Below are positions 46,272 to 54,241 of a stretch of DNA of 64,000 nt, in pieces. The stretch comes from Erwinia sp. E602. Its GTDB lineage: Bacteria; Pseudomonadota; Gammaproteobacteria; Enterobacterales; Enterobacteriaceae. The translations under genes and the position numbers were made by a program. Each line of letters begins with the position of its first letter. Position 1 is the first letter of the stretch. The stretch is taken from NCBI RefSeq assembly GCF_018141005.1, contig NZ_CP046582.1, forward strand, positions 3,844,001-3,908,000, written 5' to 3'. Under the pieces are notes generated by a model, which saw only the letters and a list, made by a program, of their open reading frames with translations, was not told where the DNA came from and did no database searches.

Positions 46272-47705
46272 TTACTGCATCAGCAGATAGATGCTGCTGT
46301 CACCACGCTGAATATTCAGCGCCAGCACCGATGGCTTAGTATCGAGGATCTTACGCAGCTCGCCCAGATTGGCGATCGGCTGCTGATTCACACCGAGGAT
46401 CACATCGCCTTTCTTCAGCCCGATACGCGCCGCCGCTGAACCGGCCTTCACGTTATCCACCTTCACGCCTTTGGCATCTTTAGTGTCCACGTTGCTCAGG
46501 TCAGCACCTTCAATACCGTTATAAATCGTCCCGGAATCGACCTTTGCCCCGGCGCTCTGCTGCAGTTCAACGTTCACCGTCAGCGGCTTACCGTCACGAA
46601 TCAGCCCCAGTTCCATCTTCGTCCCCACCGGCAGCGATCCGACCTCAGCACGCAGCGCGGAGAAGCTGGAGATCGGCTTATTGTTAATCGACACGATCAC
46701 ATCACCGGCCTTCACCCCGGCCTGCGCCGCAGACGACTTCGGCACCACCTGGCTGACGAAAGCACCGCGCTGGGCATCCACCTTCATCGCCTTGGCCAGC
46801 TCTGAGTTCAGCTCGGTGCCCATGATACCCAGTTCGCCACGTTTGACCTGGCCGTACTCCACCATCTGACCGGTCAGGTTTCTCACCATATTACTCGGGA
46901 TAGCAAAACCGATGCCGATATTGCCGCCGTCCGGTGCCAGAATCGCGGTATTAATCCCGATCAGCTCACCGTTCAGGTTCACCAGCGCGCCGCCGGAGTT
47001 ACCGCGGTTAATCGCCGCATCGGTCTGGATAAAGTTCTCGTAGTTTTCCACGTTCAGCCCGCTGCGCCCCAGCGCAGAGACGATACCGGAGGTCACGGTT
47101 TCGCCCAGGCCATACGGGTTACCGATCGCTACGGTGTAATCGCCCACGCGCAGCGCATCGGAATCAGCAATCTTAATCGCCGTCAGATTTTTGGCATCCT
47201 TCAGCTGGATCAGTGCGATATCCGAACGCGGATCTTTACCGATCACCTTGGCGTCATATTTGCGGCCGTCGCTCAACTGCACCTGAATTTTGGTAGCGTT
47301 ATCCACCACGTGATTATTGGTCACCACGTAGCCCTTATCGGCGTTGATCACCACGCCGGAGCCCAGCGCACGGAATTTCTGCTGCTGGGCATCATCGCCC
47401 GCCGGGCCGCTGCCGCCCTGACACATCGGTGAGGACTGGAACGGTGAGCCCTCCTGACAGAAAGGCGAGTTATCGCCAAAGAACTGCTGGAACTGCTGCG
47501 GCAGGCGTGGGGTGCGCACGGTGGTGCTGCCCTCCACGTTGATGCTGACCACCGACGGCATCACTTTTTCCAGCATCGGAGCCAGGCTTGGCAGCTGCTG
47601 GGTGGAAGAGGAAGATGCGGTTTCAGCAGCGCTGGCGGCTAACGGATTCAGCGCCAGACCCAGGCTCAGCGCAAGTGCGCTCAAAACTAATGTGGTTTTT
47701 TTCAT
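46272..47705 (-). CDS. degP: periplasmic serine protease/chaperone DegP
   Basis: This 477-residue HtrA protease degrades or refolds damaged envelope proteins. The signal peptide ends ASAAE (about residue 27). The catalytic triad is visible in TNNHVVD (His), DPRSDIAL (Asp) and GNSGGAL (Ser). Two PDZ domains follow, and the protein ends SSIYLLMQ as in E. coli. The LA loop carries two Cys (SPFCQEGSPF, SPMCQGG), matching the E. coli disulfide loop. A sigma-E-type promoter is upstream. Confidence 0.98.
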   Translation of the reverse strand: MKKTTLVLSALALSLGLALNPLAASAAETASSSSTQQLPSLAPMLEKVMPSVVSINVEGSTTVRTPRLPQQFQQFFGDNSPFCQEGSPFQSSPMCQGGSGPAGDDAQQQKFRALGSGVVINADKGYVVTNNHVVDNATKIQVQLSDGRKYDAKVIGKDPRSDIALIQLKDAKNLTAIKIADSDALRVGDYTVAIGNPYGLGETVTSGIVSALGRSGLNVENYENFIQTDAAINRGNSGGALVNLNGELIGINTAILAPDGGNIGIGFAIPSNMVRNLTGQMVEYGQVKRGELGIMGTELNSELAKAMKVDAQRGAFVSQVVPKSSAAQAGVKAGDVIVSINNKPISSFSALRAEVGSLPVGTKMELGLIRDGKPLTVNVELQQSAGAKVDSGTIYNGIEGADLSNVDTKDAKGVKVDNVKAGSAAARIGLKKGDVILGVNQQPIANLGELRKILDTKPSVLALNIQRGDSSIYLLMQ

Positions 47706-47759
47706 GTTTCAGGCTCTCAAATAATTCGCGAAAGATAACCATTGCTGTGGTTGTGAAAG

Positions 47760-47786
47760 TGAGATTAATTTTTTAGCGGTAAGTTC
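47760..47786 (-). promoter_or_regulatory. sigma-E type promoter of degP
   Basis: The minus strand has GAACTT (47781-47786), a 16-bp spacer and TCTCA (47760-47764), close to the sigma-E consensus GGAACTT-N16-TCTGA. It lies 55 nt upstream of the degP ATG, as expected for this envelope-stress gene. Confidence 0.8.
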
Positions 47787-47802
47787 ATGTACGCGGTATC
47801 GG

Positions 47803-47833
47803 GTAAAGGTAAAAATTTATTGATTTCCTTTAC
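47803..47833. promoter_or_regulatory. possible CpxR-binding repeat upstream of degP
   Basis: GTAAAGG (47803-47809) and CCTTTAC (47827-47833) form an inverted pair, and GTAAAGGTAAA resembles the GTAAA repeat of CpxR sites. E. coli degP is CpxR-activated from the same region, but spacing here is not the classical N5, so this is tentative. Confidence 0.4.
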
Positions 47834-47854
47834 AAAACTGCACGCAATACTGAA

Positions 47855-49360
47855 TCACTCTACCGCCATCAGCCGCCGGTACTCATCCCACGCATAGAGG
47901 TCGGTCATGCCGCTGATATAATCCTGCAACAGGCGGGCACGGTAATAATACTCGAGGATATCACTGGCACCGTCGCCGTTATCCAGCGCCAGAACCGCTT
48001 CGCCATACGCCTGCCTGAAACGGCTGGAGAGTTTATGAAACAGGCGTGTTTCAATCGGATAACCTTTTAAATAGTCCTTCGCCAGCAACTCGCTAAATTC
48101 AGCACGGCTTAAGCGCAACAGCGGCTGATAGATGGTCAGCAAACCGCCAATTACCCGATAACCCTGCAGCTCCAGCTGTTCCACTTCGGGGTGGTTAAAT
48201 ACATGACTAAAGGCCACTTTTTTGAAAATGTCCAGCAGCTGGCTGTGCGGACTGCCGTCTTCCAGCAACGCTTCATTAAATGCCCCCTGATAGACCGCCG
48301 GCAGATGATCGATAAAGCGATCCGCCGCATGTGGCACCAGTCGGGCAACGGTATTTACGCGTAAATACATAAAGAACTGATCGTCGTTACAGGGGGCGCT
48401 GGCCGATATCCGCGACTTTTCCCGGGCGCTGGTCACCACGCTGGCAAACAGATCGTCCGGCTGGTGGTCGGGCCACAGCCGATATAAATAGTCGTACAGT
48501 TGCTCAACGCTGAAGATATTTTTCTCTACCGCATCTTCTAAATCCGCCACGCAGTAGGAGATATCATCCGCGGCTTCCATGATATAGGTCAGCGGGAAAC
48601 GGCAGTACGGCTGCAAATCCAGCTGCTGGCGCAGAGATTCAACGTAGTGCTGTTCAGATAAATAGTAACCCGGCTTTTTCATCAGGTAGGCGTGGCTGGC
48701 CGGAATATCGCTGGTCTGCCACGCCGGCCGGGTATATTTCAGAATACAGCCGACCTGTGCCCAGGTAAGATTCATTTTCATCAGCGTGTGCACCATGCGG
48801 ATCGCCTGCGCATTACCTTCAAAATGGCACAGGTCCTGCCGCACGCGGCCACGCAGCGCGTTCAGACCGTCCTCACGGTAGCGCAGCACCGCAGGTTCAC
48901 AGCGGTCCTCACGCCCCGACTCGGGCTGCCAGCTGGCATCCAGCGTCTGGCGGAACCAGTCGTTAATCGCCGACTCACCAAAGTGACCGAACGGCGGGTT
49001 GCCGATGTCATGCATCAGGCAGGCCATTTCGACAATGCTCTCAAACGGCCCGGTCAGTTCTGCCAGCCCCAGCGCTTCCAGCTGGCCCTGCTGCTCCAGC
49101 CGCGACAACACCTCACGGGCAATATAGCGCCCCACCTGTTGCACCTCCAGCGAGTGGGTCAGCCGGGTACGCACCGCCGCATTACGCTCCAGCGGAAACA
49201 CCTGGGTTTTCTGCTGCAGGCGGCGAATGGCGGCAGAGTTAACGATACGCCCGCGATCGCTTTCAAAGATGCTCAGAATGGTATGCCGGTCAGGCGTGCC
49301 CGTCAGCGGGCGATAGCAGCGCTGCCAGTTGATTTTTTTGCGAAAGTCGATCCCGTGCAT
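47855..49360 (-). CDS. dgt: deoxyguanosine triphosphate triphosphohydrolase
   Basis: The 501-residue HD-domain enzyme cuts dGTP to deoxyguanosine and triphosphate. The HD motif is in [16 protein letters not shown], preceded by [21 protein letters not shown], and the C-terminus [15 protein letters not shown] is E. coli-like. The ATG at 49360 ([12 protein letters not shown]) is chosen on similarity to E. coli [12 protein letters not shown]; a 23-codon upstream extension is not supported. It is adjacent to degP as in E. coli. The fimbrial array begins just upstream. Confidence 0.96.
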   Translation of the reverse strand: MHGIDFRKKINWQRCYRPLTGTPDRHTILSIFESDRGRIVNSAAIRRLQQKTQVFPLERNAAVRTRLTHSLEVQQVGRYIAREVLSRLEQQGQLEALGLAELTGPFESIVEMACLMHDIGNPPFGHFGESAINDWFRQTLDASWQPESGREDRCEPAVLRYREDGLNALRGRVRQDLCHFEGNAQAIRMVHTLMKMNLTWAQVGCILKYTRPAWQTSDIPASHAYLMKKPGYYLSEQHYVESLRQQLDLQPYCRFPLTYIMEAADDISYCVADLEDAVEKNIFSVEQLYDYLYRLWPDHQPDDLFASVVTSAREKSRISASAPCNDDQFFMYLRVNTVARLVPHAADRFIDHLPAVYQGAFNEALLEDGSPHSQLLDIFKKVAFSHVFNHPEVEQLELQGYRVIGGLLTIYQPLLRLSRAEFSELLAKDYLKGYPIETRLFHKLSSRFRQAYGEAVLALDNGDGASDILEYYYRARLLQDYISGMTDLYAWDEYRRLMAVE

Positions 49361-49492
49361 GCCTTGCTCCCTCAGATAAACGGCGGGGTGTGACCAATGA
49401 CAGTCTATCACCCTGTCACCGCAGAGCAACGCGGGCGGTGGATGGATTGCAGCGCCAGCATTCGCATTAGATGTCTCAATGCTCTGATATTT

Positions 49493-49591
49493 TCAGCAGT
49501 CAAGGCACATGCTGGTGGTGCCCTTATCGCTGAGATCCCTGACGTTAGCATGGGTAACGGCGCCAGTTACGGGCAGCAGCAGCGCCCGCAT
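49493..49591 (-). pseudogene. 5' remnant of a fifth array pilin gene
   Basis: The frame starts [15 protein letters not shown], the same truncated leader as the array pilins at 50683 and 52262. It then jumps to NVRDLSDKGTT, which resembles the internal pilin stretch NVADRDLKGKGTT, and ends after 32 residues. The start lies exactly 30 nt after the adhesin stop at 49622, as at the other three junctions. It is a deletion remnant marking the end of the array. Confidence 0.8.
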
Positions 49592-49621
49592 CAGTCCATA
49601 CGCCTTATTGCAGACTGAATG

Positions 49622-50524
49622 CTAACTCGGCGAAATCACCGCATACACCACGCTTTTATACTCCCCGGGCGCGGGCTGCTGATGATTATAGGAGGATAAT
49701 TTAAACTCTATCTCATCGCTGCTTTTCCCGTCCTTATCCAGCGTAAGCGGTTTACCTTTTGCGCCATCAAAACTATAACCGGCAGCACACATCCTCAGTA
49801 ACTGAGTATCATCTGCTGAATTACTGACCGCCACACATCCCTCCGCATCACGAGCTCCCGCAGCATTCAGAAATACCGAAGCGGTTGATGCGCCTTTGCA
49901 GGCGGCATCGATTTTAACCTTTCGGCCAATTCCCGCCCGGAAACCCTGCTCGCTGCCCATCATATTCACCACGGGGTCAGGGATTGATAATGTGCATGAG
50001 GGGGTGGTGCCTAAGGTACCGGATGCTATATACCCATTAAAAATCTCTCCAATTGGATCAGGAGTAATAGATACCATAGTGGCGAAGCGGCCATCCAAAA
50101 CCAGATCTTCATGTCCTTCATTTACAAAAAAAGATCTGCATGAAACAGAATAAGATGTTATTTTTACCGGCTTAGGAAAGGTGTATTTGGTTACTCCTGC
50201 AACATCTGTCACCAATGCATAGATTTTTTTTTCACTTTTATCTTCATCGGTATGATAAGTCATCTCGCAATTAGACACCATCCCTAAACCTGACGAAGGC
50301 ATGCCGTTCGTTGGATGTGACAAATTTAAAAAATAGATGTCATTTAATGGGACATCCTCCAGCCCTTGATCTGATAATAACGGACCCTGCCAAAAAACAG
50401 TACCATGTCTTCCACTCACAAGCATATCGCTCTCAACATCTCTCTGATCAGCAGTAGCATAAGATGCTGGCAGCAATAATACACAAATCAACCATAAAAA
50501 AAACAGTCGCATCCATATTTTCAT
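49622..50524 (-). CDS. two-domain fimbrial adhesin-like protein, cassette 4
   Basis: This 300-residue secreted protein has a signal peptide (hydrophobic residues ~7-22, cut near ATA). A variable N-terminal domain (~25-170) has the C86/C129 pair. A conserved pilin-like C-terminal domain starts at PSCTLSIPDPVVN (C177) with C209, C230 and C246 and ends KSVVYAVISPS. The layout is that of chaperone-usher tip adhesins, where the N-domain binds a receptor and the C-domain is completed by the chaperone or next subunit; the ligand is unknown. The last ~60 residues are almost identical to the cassette 2 protein. Confidence 0.8.
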   Translation of the reverse strand: MKIWMRLFFLWLICVLLLPASYATADQRDVESDMLVSGRHGTVFWQGPLLSDQGLEDVPLNDIYFLNLSHPTNGMPSSGLGMVSNCEMTYHTDEDKSEKKIYALVTDVAGVTKYTFPKPVKITSYSVSCRSFFVNEGHEDLVLDGRFATMVSITPDPIGEIFNGYIASGTLGTTPSCTLSIPDPVVNMMGSEQGFRAGIGRKVKIDAACKGASTASVFLNAAGARDAEGCVAVSNSADDTQLLRMCAAGYSFDGAKGKPLTLDKDGKSSDEIEFKLSSYNHQQPAPGEYKSVVYAVISPS

Positions 50525-50533
50525 TTATAACCC

Positions 50534-50674
50534 TCACTCAAAATCAAACTTCATATTCACCACCGTCCTGAATTCTCCCGCCGTAATGCTGTCTTTAGTA
50601 GCAACGTATGCCGCTTTACAGGTGAGTGTGTTATCCACTGAAGGGTGTAGAAAAAAAGATGCCCATACTTTCAT
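50534..50674 (-). pseudogene. chimeric remnant: adhesin start fused to pilin C-terminus
   Basis: A 46-codon frame begins with an adhesin-like signal start (MKVWASFFL) and then continues as the C-terminal 37 residues of an array pilin (VDNTLTCKAAYVATKDS onward to NMKFDFE). It sits 8 nt after the pilin stop at 50683 and 9 nt before the cassette 4 adhesin. It is best explained by a deletion that removed one adhesin body and the first part of the next pilin. Confidence 0.85.
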
Positions 50675-50682
50675 TTTAACCC

Positions 50683-51201
50683 TCACTCATACTCAAAATT
50701 CATATTCACCACCGTCTTGAATTCTCCCGCCGTAATGCTGTCTTTAGTAGCAACGTATGCCGCTTTATAGGTAAGAGTGTTATTCTCTGAAGGGGTCAGT
50801 TTGCTTTTCTCGGTTACCGAACCGTCAGGACTAAATTTTTTCGTACGGTCAGTCTGGTAAAAGTACAGGCCCACCCCGGTGGCGCCGTCACTCTTTGCCG
50901 TAATCGCGTTGGCAAAGGCGGTTTTATCATCGGCATCCGCGCTGCCCGAGGCGCTGACCTTCACTGCGGACGCCGCCGTACCGCACTCTTCCAGCACAAT
51001 CTCAATGGTCTTCTCACCGGCGGTGGTGCCCTTACCTTTGAGATCCCGATCGGCAACATTATCCAAAGGAATGGTCTGCGTCTTTGAGCCGGAAGCAATG
51101 GTGCAGGTATTCGCCACCACGCGGCCGGTAAGGGTGATAACGGCAGAATCACTGGCCGCATGGATAACCGCGACAGTTCCAGGCAGCAGCAGTGCCCTCA
51201 T
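50683..51201 (-). CDS. array pilin, copy 4 (shortened leader)
   Basis: The 172-residue fimbrial subunit has mature sequence ASDSAVITLTGRVVANTC, a Cys pair (ANTCTIAS and EECGTAAS) and a C-terminal FKTVVNMNFEYE with the aromatic end of pilins. The leader is only MRALLLPGTVAVIHA, beginning inside the region that encodes the signal peptide of copy 1. It may be a very short Sec signal or non-functional. The start is 30 nt after, and in frame with, the cassette 3 adhesin stop (TAG). Confidence 0.8.
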   Translation of the reverse strand: MRALLLPGTVAVIHAASDSAVITLTGRVVANTCTIASGSKTQTIPLDNVADRDLKGKGTTAGEKTIEIVLEECGTAASAVKVSASGSADADDKTAFANAITAKSDGATGVGLYFYQTDRTKKFSPDGSVTEKSKLTPSENNTLTYKAAYVATKDSITAGEFKTVVNMNFEYE

Positions 51202-51231
51202 CAGTCCATACGCCTTATTGCAGACTGAATG

Positions 51232-52095
51232 CTAACTCGGCGAAATCACCGCATGCACTACACCTTTATACTCCCCGAGCGCAGGTAACTGATGGTCATG
51301 CGAGGATAAGGTGAACTCTATCTCATCGCTGCTTTTGCCTTCATTATCCAGCGTAAACTGTTTGCCTTTTGACCCATCAAAACTGAAACCGGCAGCACAC
51401 ATCCTCAGTGACTGATCACGATCTGTTGTATTCTCTACCGACAAACATCCCTCTGAATCAGGAACTCCCGTTCCATTCAGAAATACAGCAACTTTCGGTA
51501 CACCTGCACAGTCAGAGTCAATTTTAACCTTTTTTTTCAGCCCCGCCTGGAAACTCTGGGCGCTGCCGCTGAAATTAACAATGGGATCAGGGATAGATAA
51601 AGTGCATGAGTAGGTTGTACCAAGCCTAAGGTCAACATCTGCCGCATAAAAAGCATCTTCCATACCATCGTCGAAAATCGCCGCCATCCCAATAAGAAGA
51701 TCTTTAAAGTCAACATCTTCATTCTCTCTATTCTCTATAAAGATCCTACAAGAAATAGAGTAATGTGTAATGAAAACTGGCTCAGAAAAAATGTACTCTT
51801 TACTATCCGTAGCCCCATTCAGTGATACATTAAGTTTCCTTGCTGATTTATCTCCATCAGCATAATAAGCCACCTCGCAATTATTCACAATACCGACATC
51901 TATGATATTTTCCCACGAGTTTCTAAGTGGTAAATTCGCAAAGTACAACCCTTTTACCTTCGTGCCTTTTTCTGGAAATGTATATACTGGCGATTGCCAG
52001 GATCCACTCGCATACTTCCCATTTACAACCAGTTTGACAAGGAGTTCATCAGCCGCATATGAAAGCGGTGATAAAATCAAAAAAAATAAACACAA
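51232..52095 (-). CDS. two-domain fimbrial adhesin-like protein, cassette 3 (disturbed start)
   Basis: This is a 287-residue frame with a TTG start (52095). It has the array's C-terminal pilin-like domain (YSCTLSIPDPIVN onward) and a distinct N-domain with the NNCEVAY/ISCRIF cysteine pair. The signal peptide is incomplete from this start. A better start, GTG at 52115, would give MLKKIKYLCLFFLILSP, but it is one frame off across a run of seven A (52104-52110). An eight-T run follows inside the leader. The gene may therefore be phase-off or need slippage. The 5' flank (about 52096-52245) is A+T-rich and unrelated to the other junctions. Confidence 0.7.
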   Translation of the reverse strand: MCLFFLILSPLSYAADELLVKLVVNGKYASGSWQSPVYTFPEKGTKVKGLYFANLPLRNSWENIIDVGIVNNCEVAYYADGDKSARKLNVSLNGATDSKEYIFSEPVFITHYSISCRIFIENRENEDVDFKDLLIGMAAIFDDGMEDAFYAADVDLRLGTTYSCTLSIPDPIVNFSGSAQSFQAGLKKKVKIDSDCAGVPKVAVFLNGTGVPDSEGCLSVENTTDRDQSLRMCAAGFSFDGSKGKQFTLDNEGKSSDEIEFTLSSHDHQLPALGEYKGVVHAVISPS

Positions 52096-52261
52096 ATACT
52101 TAATTTTTTTAACACTTGTTTTCTACGCCCCAAATTAAAAGCACGCTCAATTCTTTACTGTGAAATCGCATTTTGTGGAAAAAAAATTTAACTTCATACA
52201 CATGTATTACCATTTGCAATTTTTAAATAGCAGCTCAGGAATAATCAGATTTATCACCCCC

Positions 52262-52780
52262 TCACTCATACTCAAAATTCATATTCACCACCGTCCTGAA
52301 TTCTCCCGCCGTAATGCTGTCTTTAGTAGCAACGTATGCCGCTTTACAGGTGAGAGTGTTATTCTCTGAAGGGGTCAGTTTGCTTTTCTCGGTTACCGAA
52401 CCGTCAGGATTGAATTTTTTCGTACCGTCAGTCTGGTAAAAGTACAGGCCCACCCCGGTGGCGCCGTCACTCTTTGCCGTAATCCCGTTGGCAAAGGCGG
52501 TTTTATCATCGGCATCCGCGCTGCCCGAGGCGCTGACCTTCACTGCGGACGCCGCCGTACCGCACTCTTCCGGCACCATCTCAATGGTCTTCTCACCGGC
52601 GGTGGTGCCCTTACCTTTGATATCCCGGTCGGCAACATTAGCCAGCTGAATGGTCTGCGTCTCTGAGCCGGAAGCGATGGTGCAGGTATTCGCCAGCACG
52701 CGGCCGGTAAGGGTGATAATGGCAGAATCACTGGCCGCATGGGTAACCGCACCAGTTCCGGACAGCAGCAGTGCTCTCAT
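52262..52780 (-). CDS. array pilin, copy 3 (shortened leader)
   Basis: The 172-residue pilin is almost identical to copies 2 and 4, starting MRALLLSGTGAVTHA and then ASDSAIITLTGRVLANTC. The ATG at 52780 has CAGGAG 9 nt upstream and lies 30 nt after the cassette 2 adhesin stop, in the same frame. Differences from its neighbours are a handful of substitutions (for instance QTDGTKKFNPDG against QTDRTKKFSPDG), so duplication or conversion is recent. Confidence 0.8.
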   Translation of the reverse strand: MRALLLSGTGAVTHAASDSAIITLTGRVLANTCTIASGSETQTIQLANVADRDIKGKGTTAGEKTIEMVPEECGTAASAVKVSASGSADADDKTAFANGITAKSDGATGVGLYFYQTDGTKKFNPDGSVTEKSKLTPSENNTLTCKAAYVATKDSITAGEFRTVVNMNFEYE

Positions 52781-52810
52781 CAGTCCATGCTCCTGAATGC
52801 GGGCTGAAGC

Positions 52811-53686
52811 TTAACTCGGCGAAATCACCGCATACACCACGCTTTTATACTCTCCGGGCGCGGGCTGCTGATGATTATAGGAGGATAATTTAAACTCTAT
52901 CTCGTCGCTGCTTTTCCCGTCCTTATCCAGCGTAAGCGATTTACCTTTTGCCCCATCAAAACTGAAACCGGCTGCGCACATCCTCAGTGAATCAGCATCA
53001 TCTGCTGTATTTTTGACCGCGATACACCCTTCAGAATCGCTTACTCCATTACCATTCAGAAATACCGTAGCTGATGAAGGCCCTTTGCATGCAGCGTCAA
53101 TTTTTACCTTTCTGCTCACTCCCGACTGAAAATCCTGCGCGCTGCCAGTAATATTCACCACGGGTTCAGGAATTGATAATGTGCATGCGGATTTTGCATA
53201 TAGTTTCCCTTCTATAATGTATGGGCTGAATATTCTAGAATCAGAATTTTTGTCAACAGCCACATTAACATCAAATATATATGAACCTGTCAAACCCACA
53301 TCCTCATCAGACTTATTAGATAGATAAGACACACAGAGAAGTTCAATGTTATTAAATTGTCTACCCTCTGGAATCAAAACCTTTTCCGAAACTTCATCAT
53401 CCCGAGATGATAAATTTACAGTATAAGAATCATCTTCGCCATTTTTTTTAAAAGAAACCTGGCAATTATTAATAATTCCCACAGACGACAGAGGAATTGA
53501 GGGCGTTTTCCCCGGAGGAGATATCCACACTGCATTATAACTTACTGGATCAGTATGATATGAAGAAACATAAGAATATGCAGTAGCATGCCTTTCATGC
53601 TCGACGAGATCAGCAAAAGCGCAAGCTTTCGGTATCGAAAAAAATAAAATCAGACATGGTAAGGTGGCTTTCATTAGTACCTTCAT
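52811..53686 (-). CDS. two-domain fimbrial adhesin-like protein, cassette 2
   Basis: The 291-residue protein has a signal peptide (MKVLMKATLPCLILFFSIP, cut near residue 24) and an N-domain unlike those of the other cassettes except for the C75/C118 pair (INNCQVSF, ELLCVSY). The shared C-domain begins at SACTLSIPEPVVN and ends YAVISPS. It begins 9 nt after pilin copy 2. Its extreme 3' end matches cassette 4. As with the others, receptor binding is inferred from domain layout and operon position only. Confidence 0.82.
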   Translation of the reverse strand: MKVLMKATLPCLILFFSIPKACAFADLVEHERHATAYSYVSSYHTDPVSYNAVWISPPGKTPSIPLSSVGIINNCQVSFKKNGEDDSYTVNLSSRDDEVSEKVLIPEGRQFNNIELLCVSYLSNKSDEDVGLTGSYIFDVNVAVDKNSDSRIFSPYIIEGKLYAKSACTLSIPEPVVNITGSAQDFQSGVSRKVKIDAACKGPSSATVFLNGNGVSDSEGCIAVKNTADDADSLRMCAAGFSFDGAKGKSLTLDKDGKSSDEIEFKLSSYNHQQPAPGEYKSVVYAVISPS

Positions 53687-53695
53687 ATTACTCCG

Positions 53696-54211
53696 TCACT
53701 CAAAATAAAATTTCATATTCACCACCATCTTGAATTCTCCCGCTGTAATGCTGTCTTTAGTAGCAACATATGCCGCTTTATAGGTGAGAGTGTTTTTCAC
53801 TGAAGGGGTCAGTTTGCTTTTCTCGGTTACCGAACCGTCAGGACTAAATTTTTTCGTACGGTCAGTCTGGTAAAAGTACAGGCCCACCCCGGTGGCGCCG
53901 TCACTCTTTGCCGTAATCCCGTTGGCAAAGGCGGTTTTATCATCGGCATCCGCGCTGCCCGAAGCGCTGACCTTCACTGCGGACGCCGCCGTACCGCACT
54001 CTTCCAGCACAATCTCAATGGTCTTCTCACCGGCGGTGGTGCCCTTACCTTTGAGATCCCGATCGGCAACATTATCCAAAGGAATGGTCTGCGTCTTTGA
54101 GCCGGAAGCAATGGTGCAGGTCCTGGCCAGTACACGACCGGTAAGGGTGATAACGGCAGAATCACTGGCCGCATGGGTAACCGCACCAGTTCCAGGCAGC
54201 AGTGCCCGCAT
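53696..54211 (-). CDS. array pilin, copy 2 (shortened leader)
   Basis: This is a 171-residue pilin with leader MRALLPGTGAVTHA and mature ASDSAVITLTGRVLARTC. An in-frame GTG four codons upstream (54223) is also possible. The ATG is placed by analogy with copies 3 and 4, 30 nt after the cassette 1 adhesin stop and in the same frame. The C-terminus NMKFYFE differs slightly from the other copies. Confidence 0.8.
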   Translation of the reverse strand: MRALLPGTGAVTHAASDSAVITLTGRVLARTCTIASGSKTQTIPLDNVADRDLKGKGTTAGEKTIEIVLEECGTAASAVKVSASGSADADDKTAFANGITAKSDGATGVGLYFYQTDRTKKFSPDGSVTEKSKLTPSVKNTLTYKAAYVATKDSITAGEFKMVVNMKFYFE

Positions 54212-54241
54212 CAGCCCATGCACCTGAATGCAGGCTGAAGG

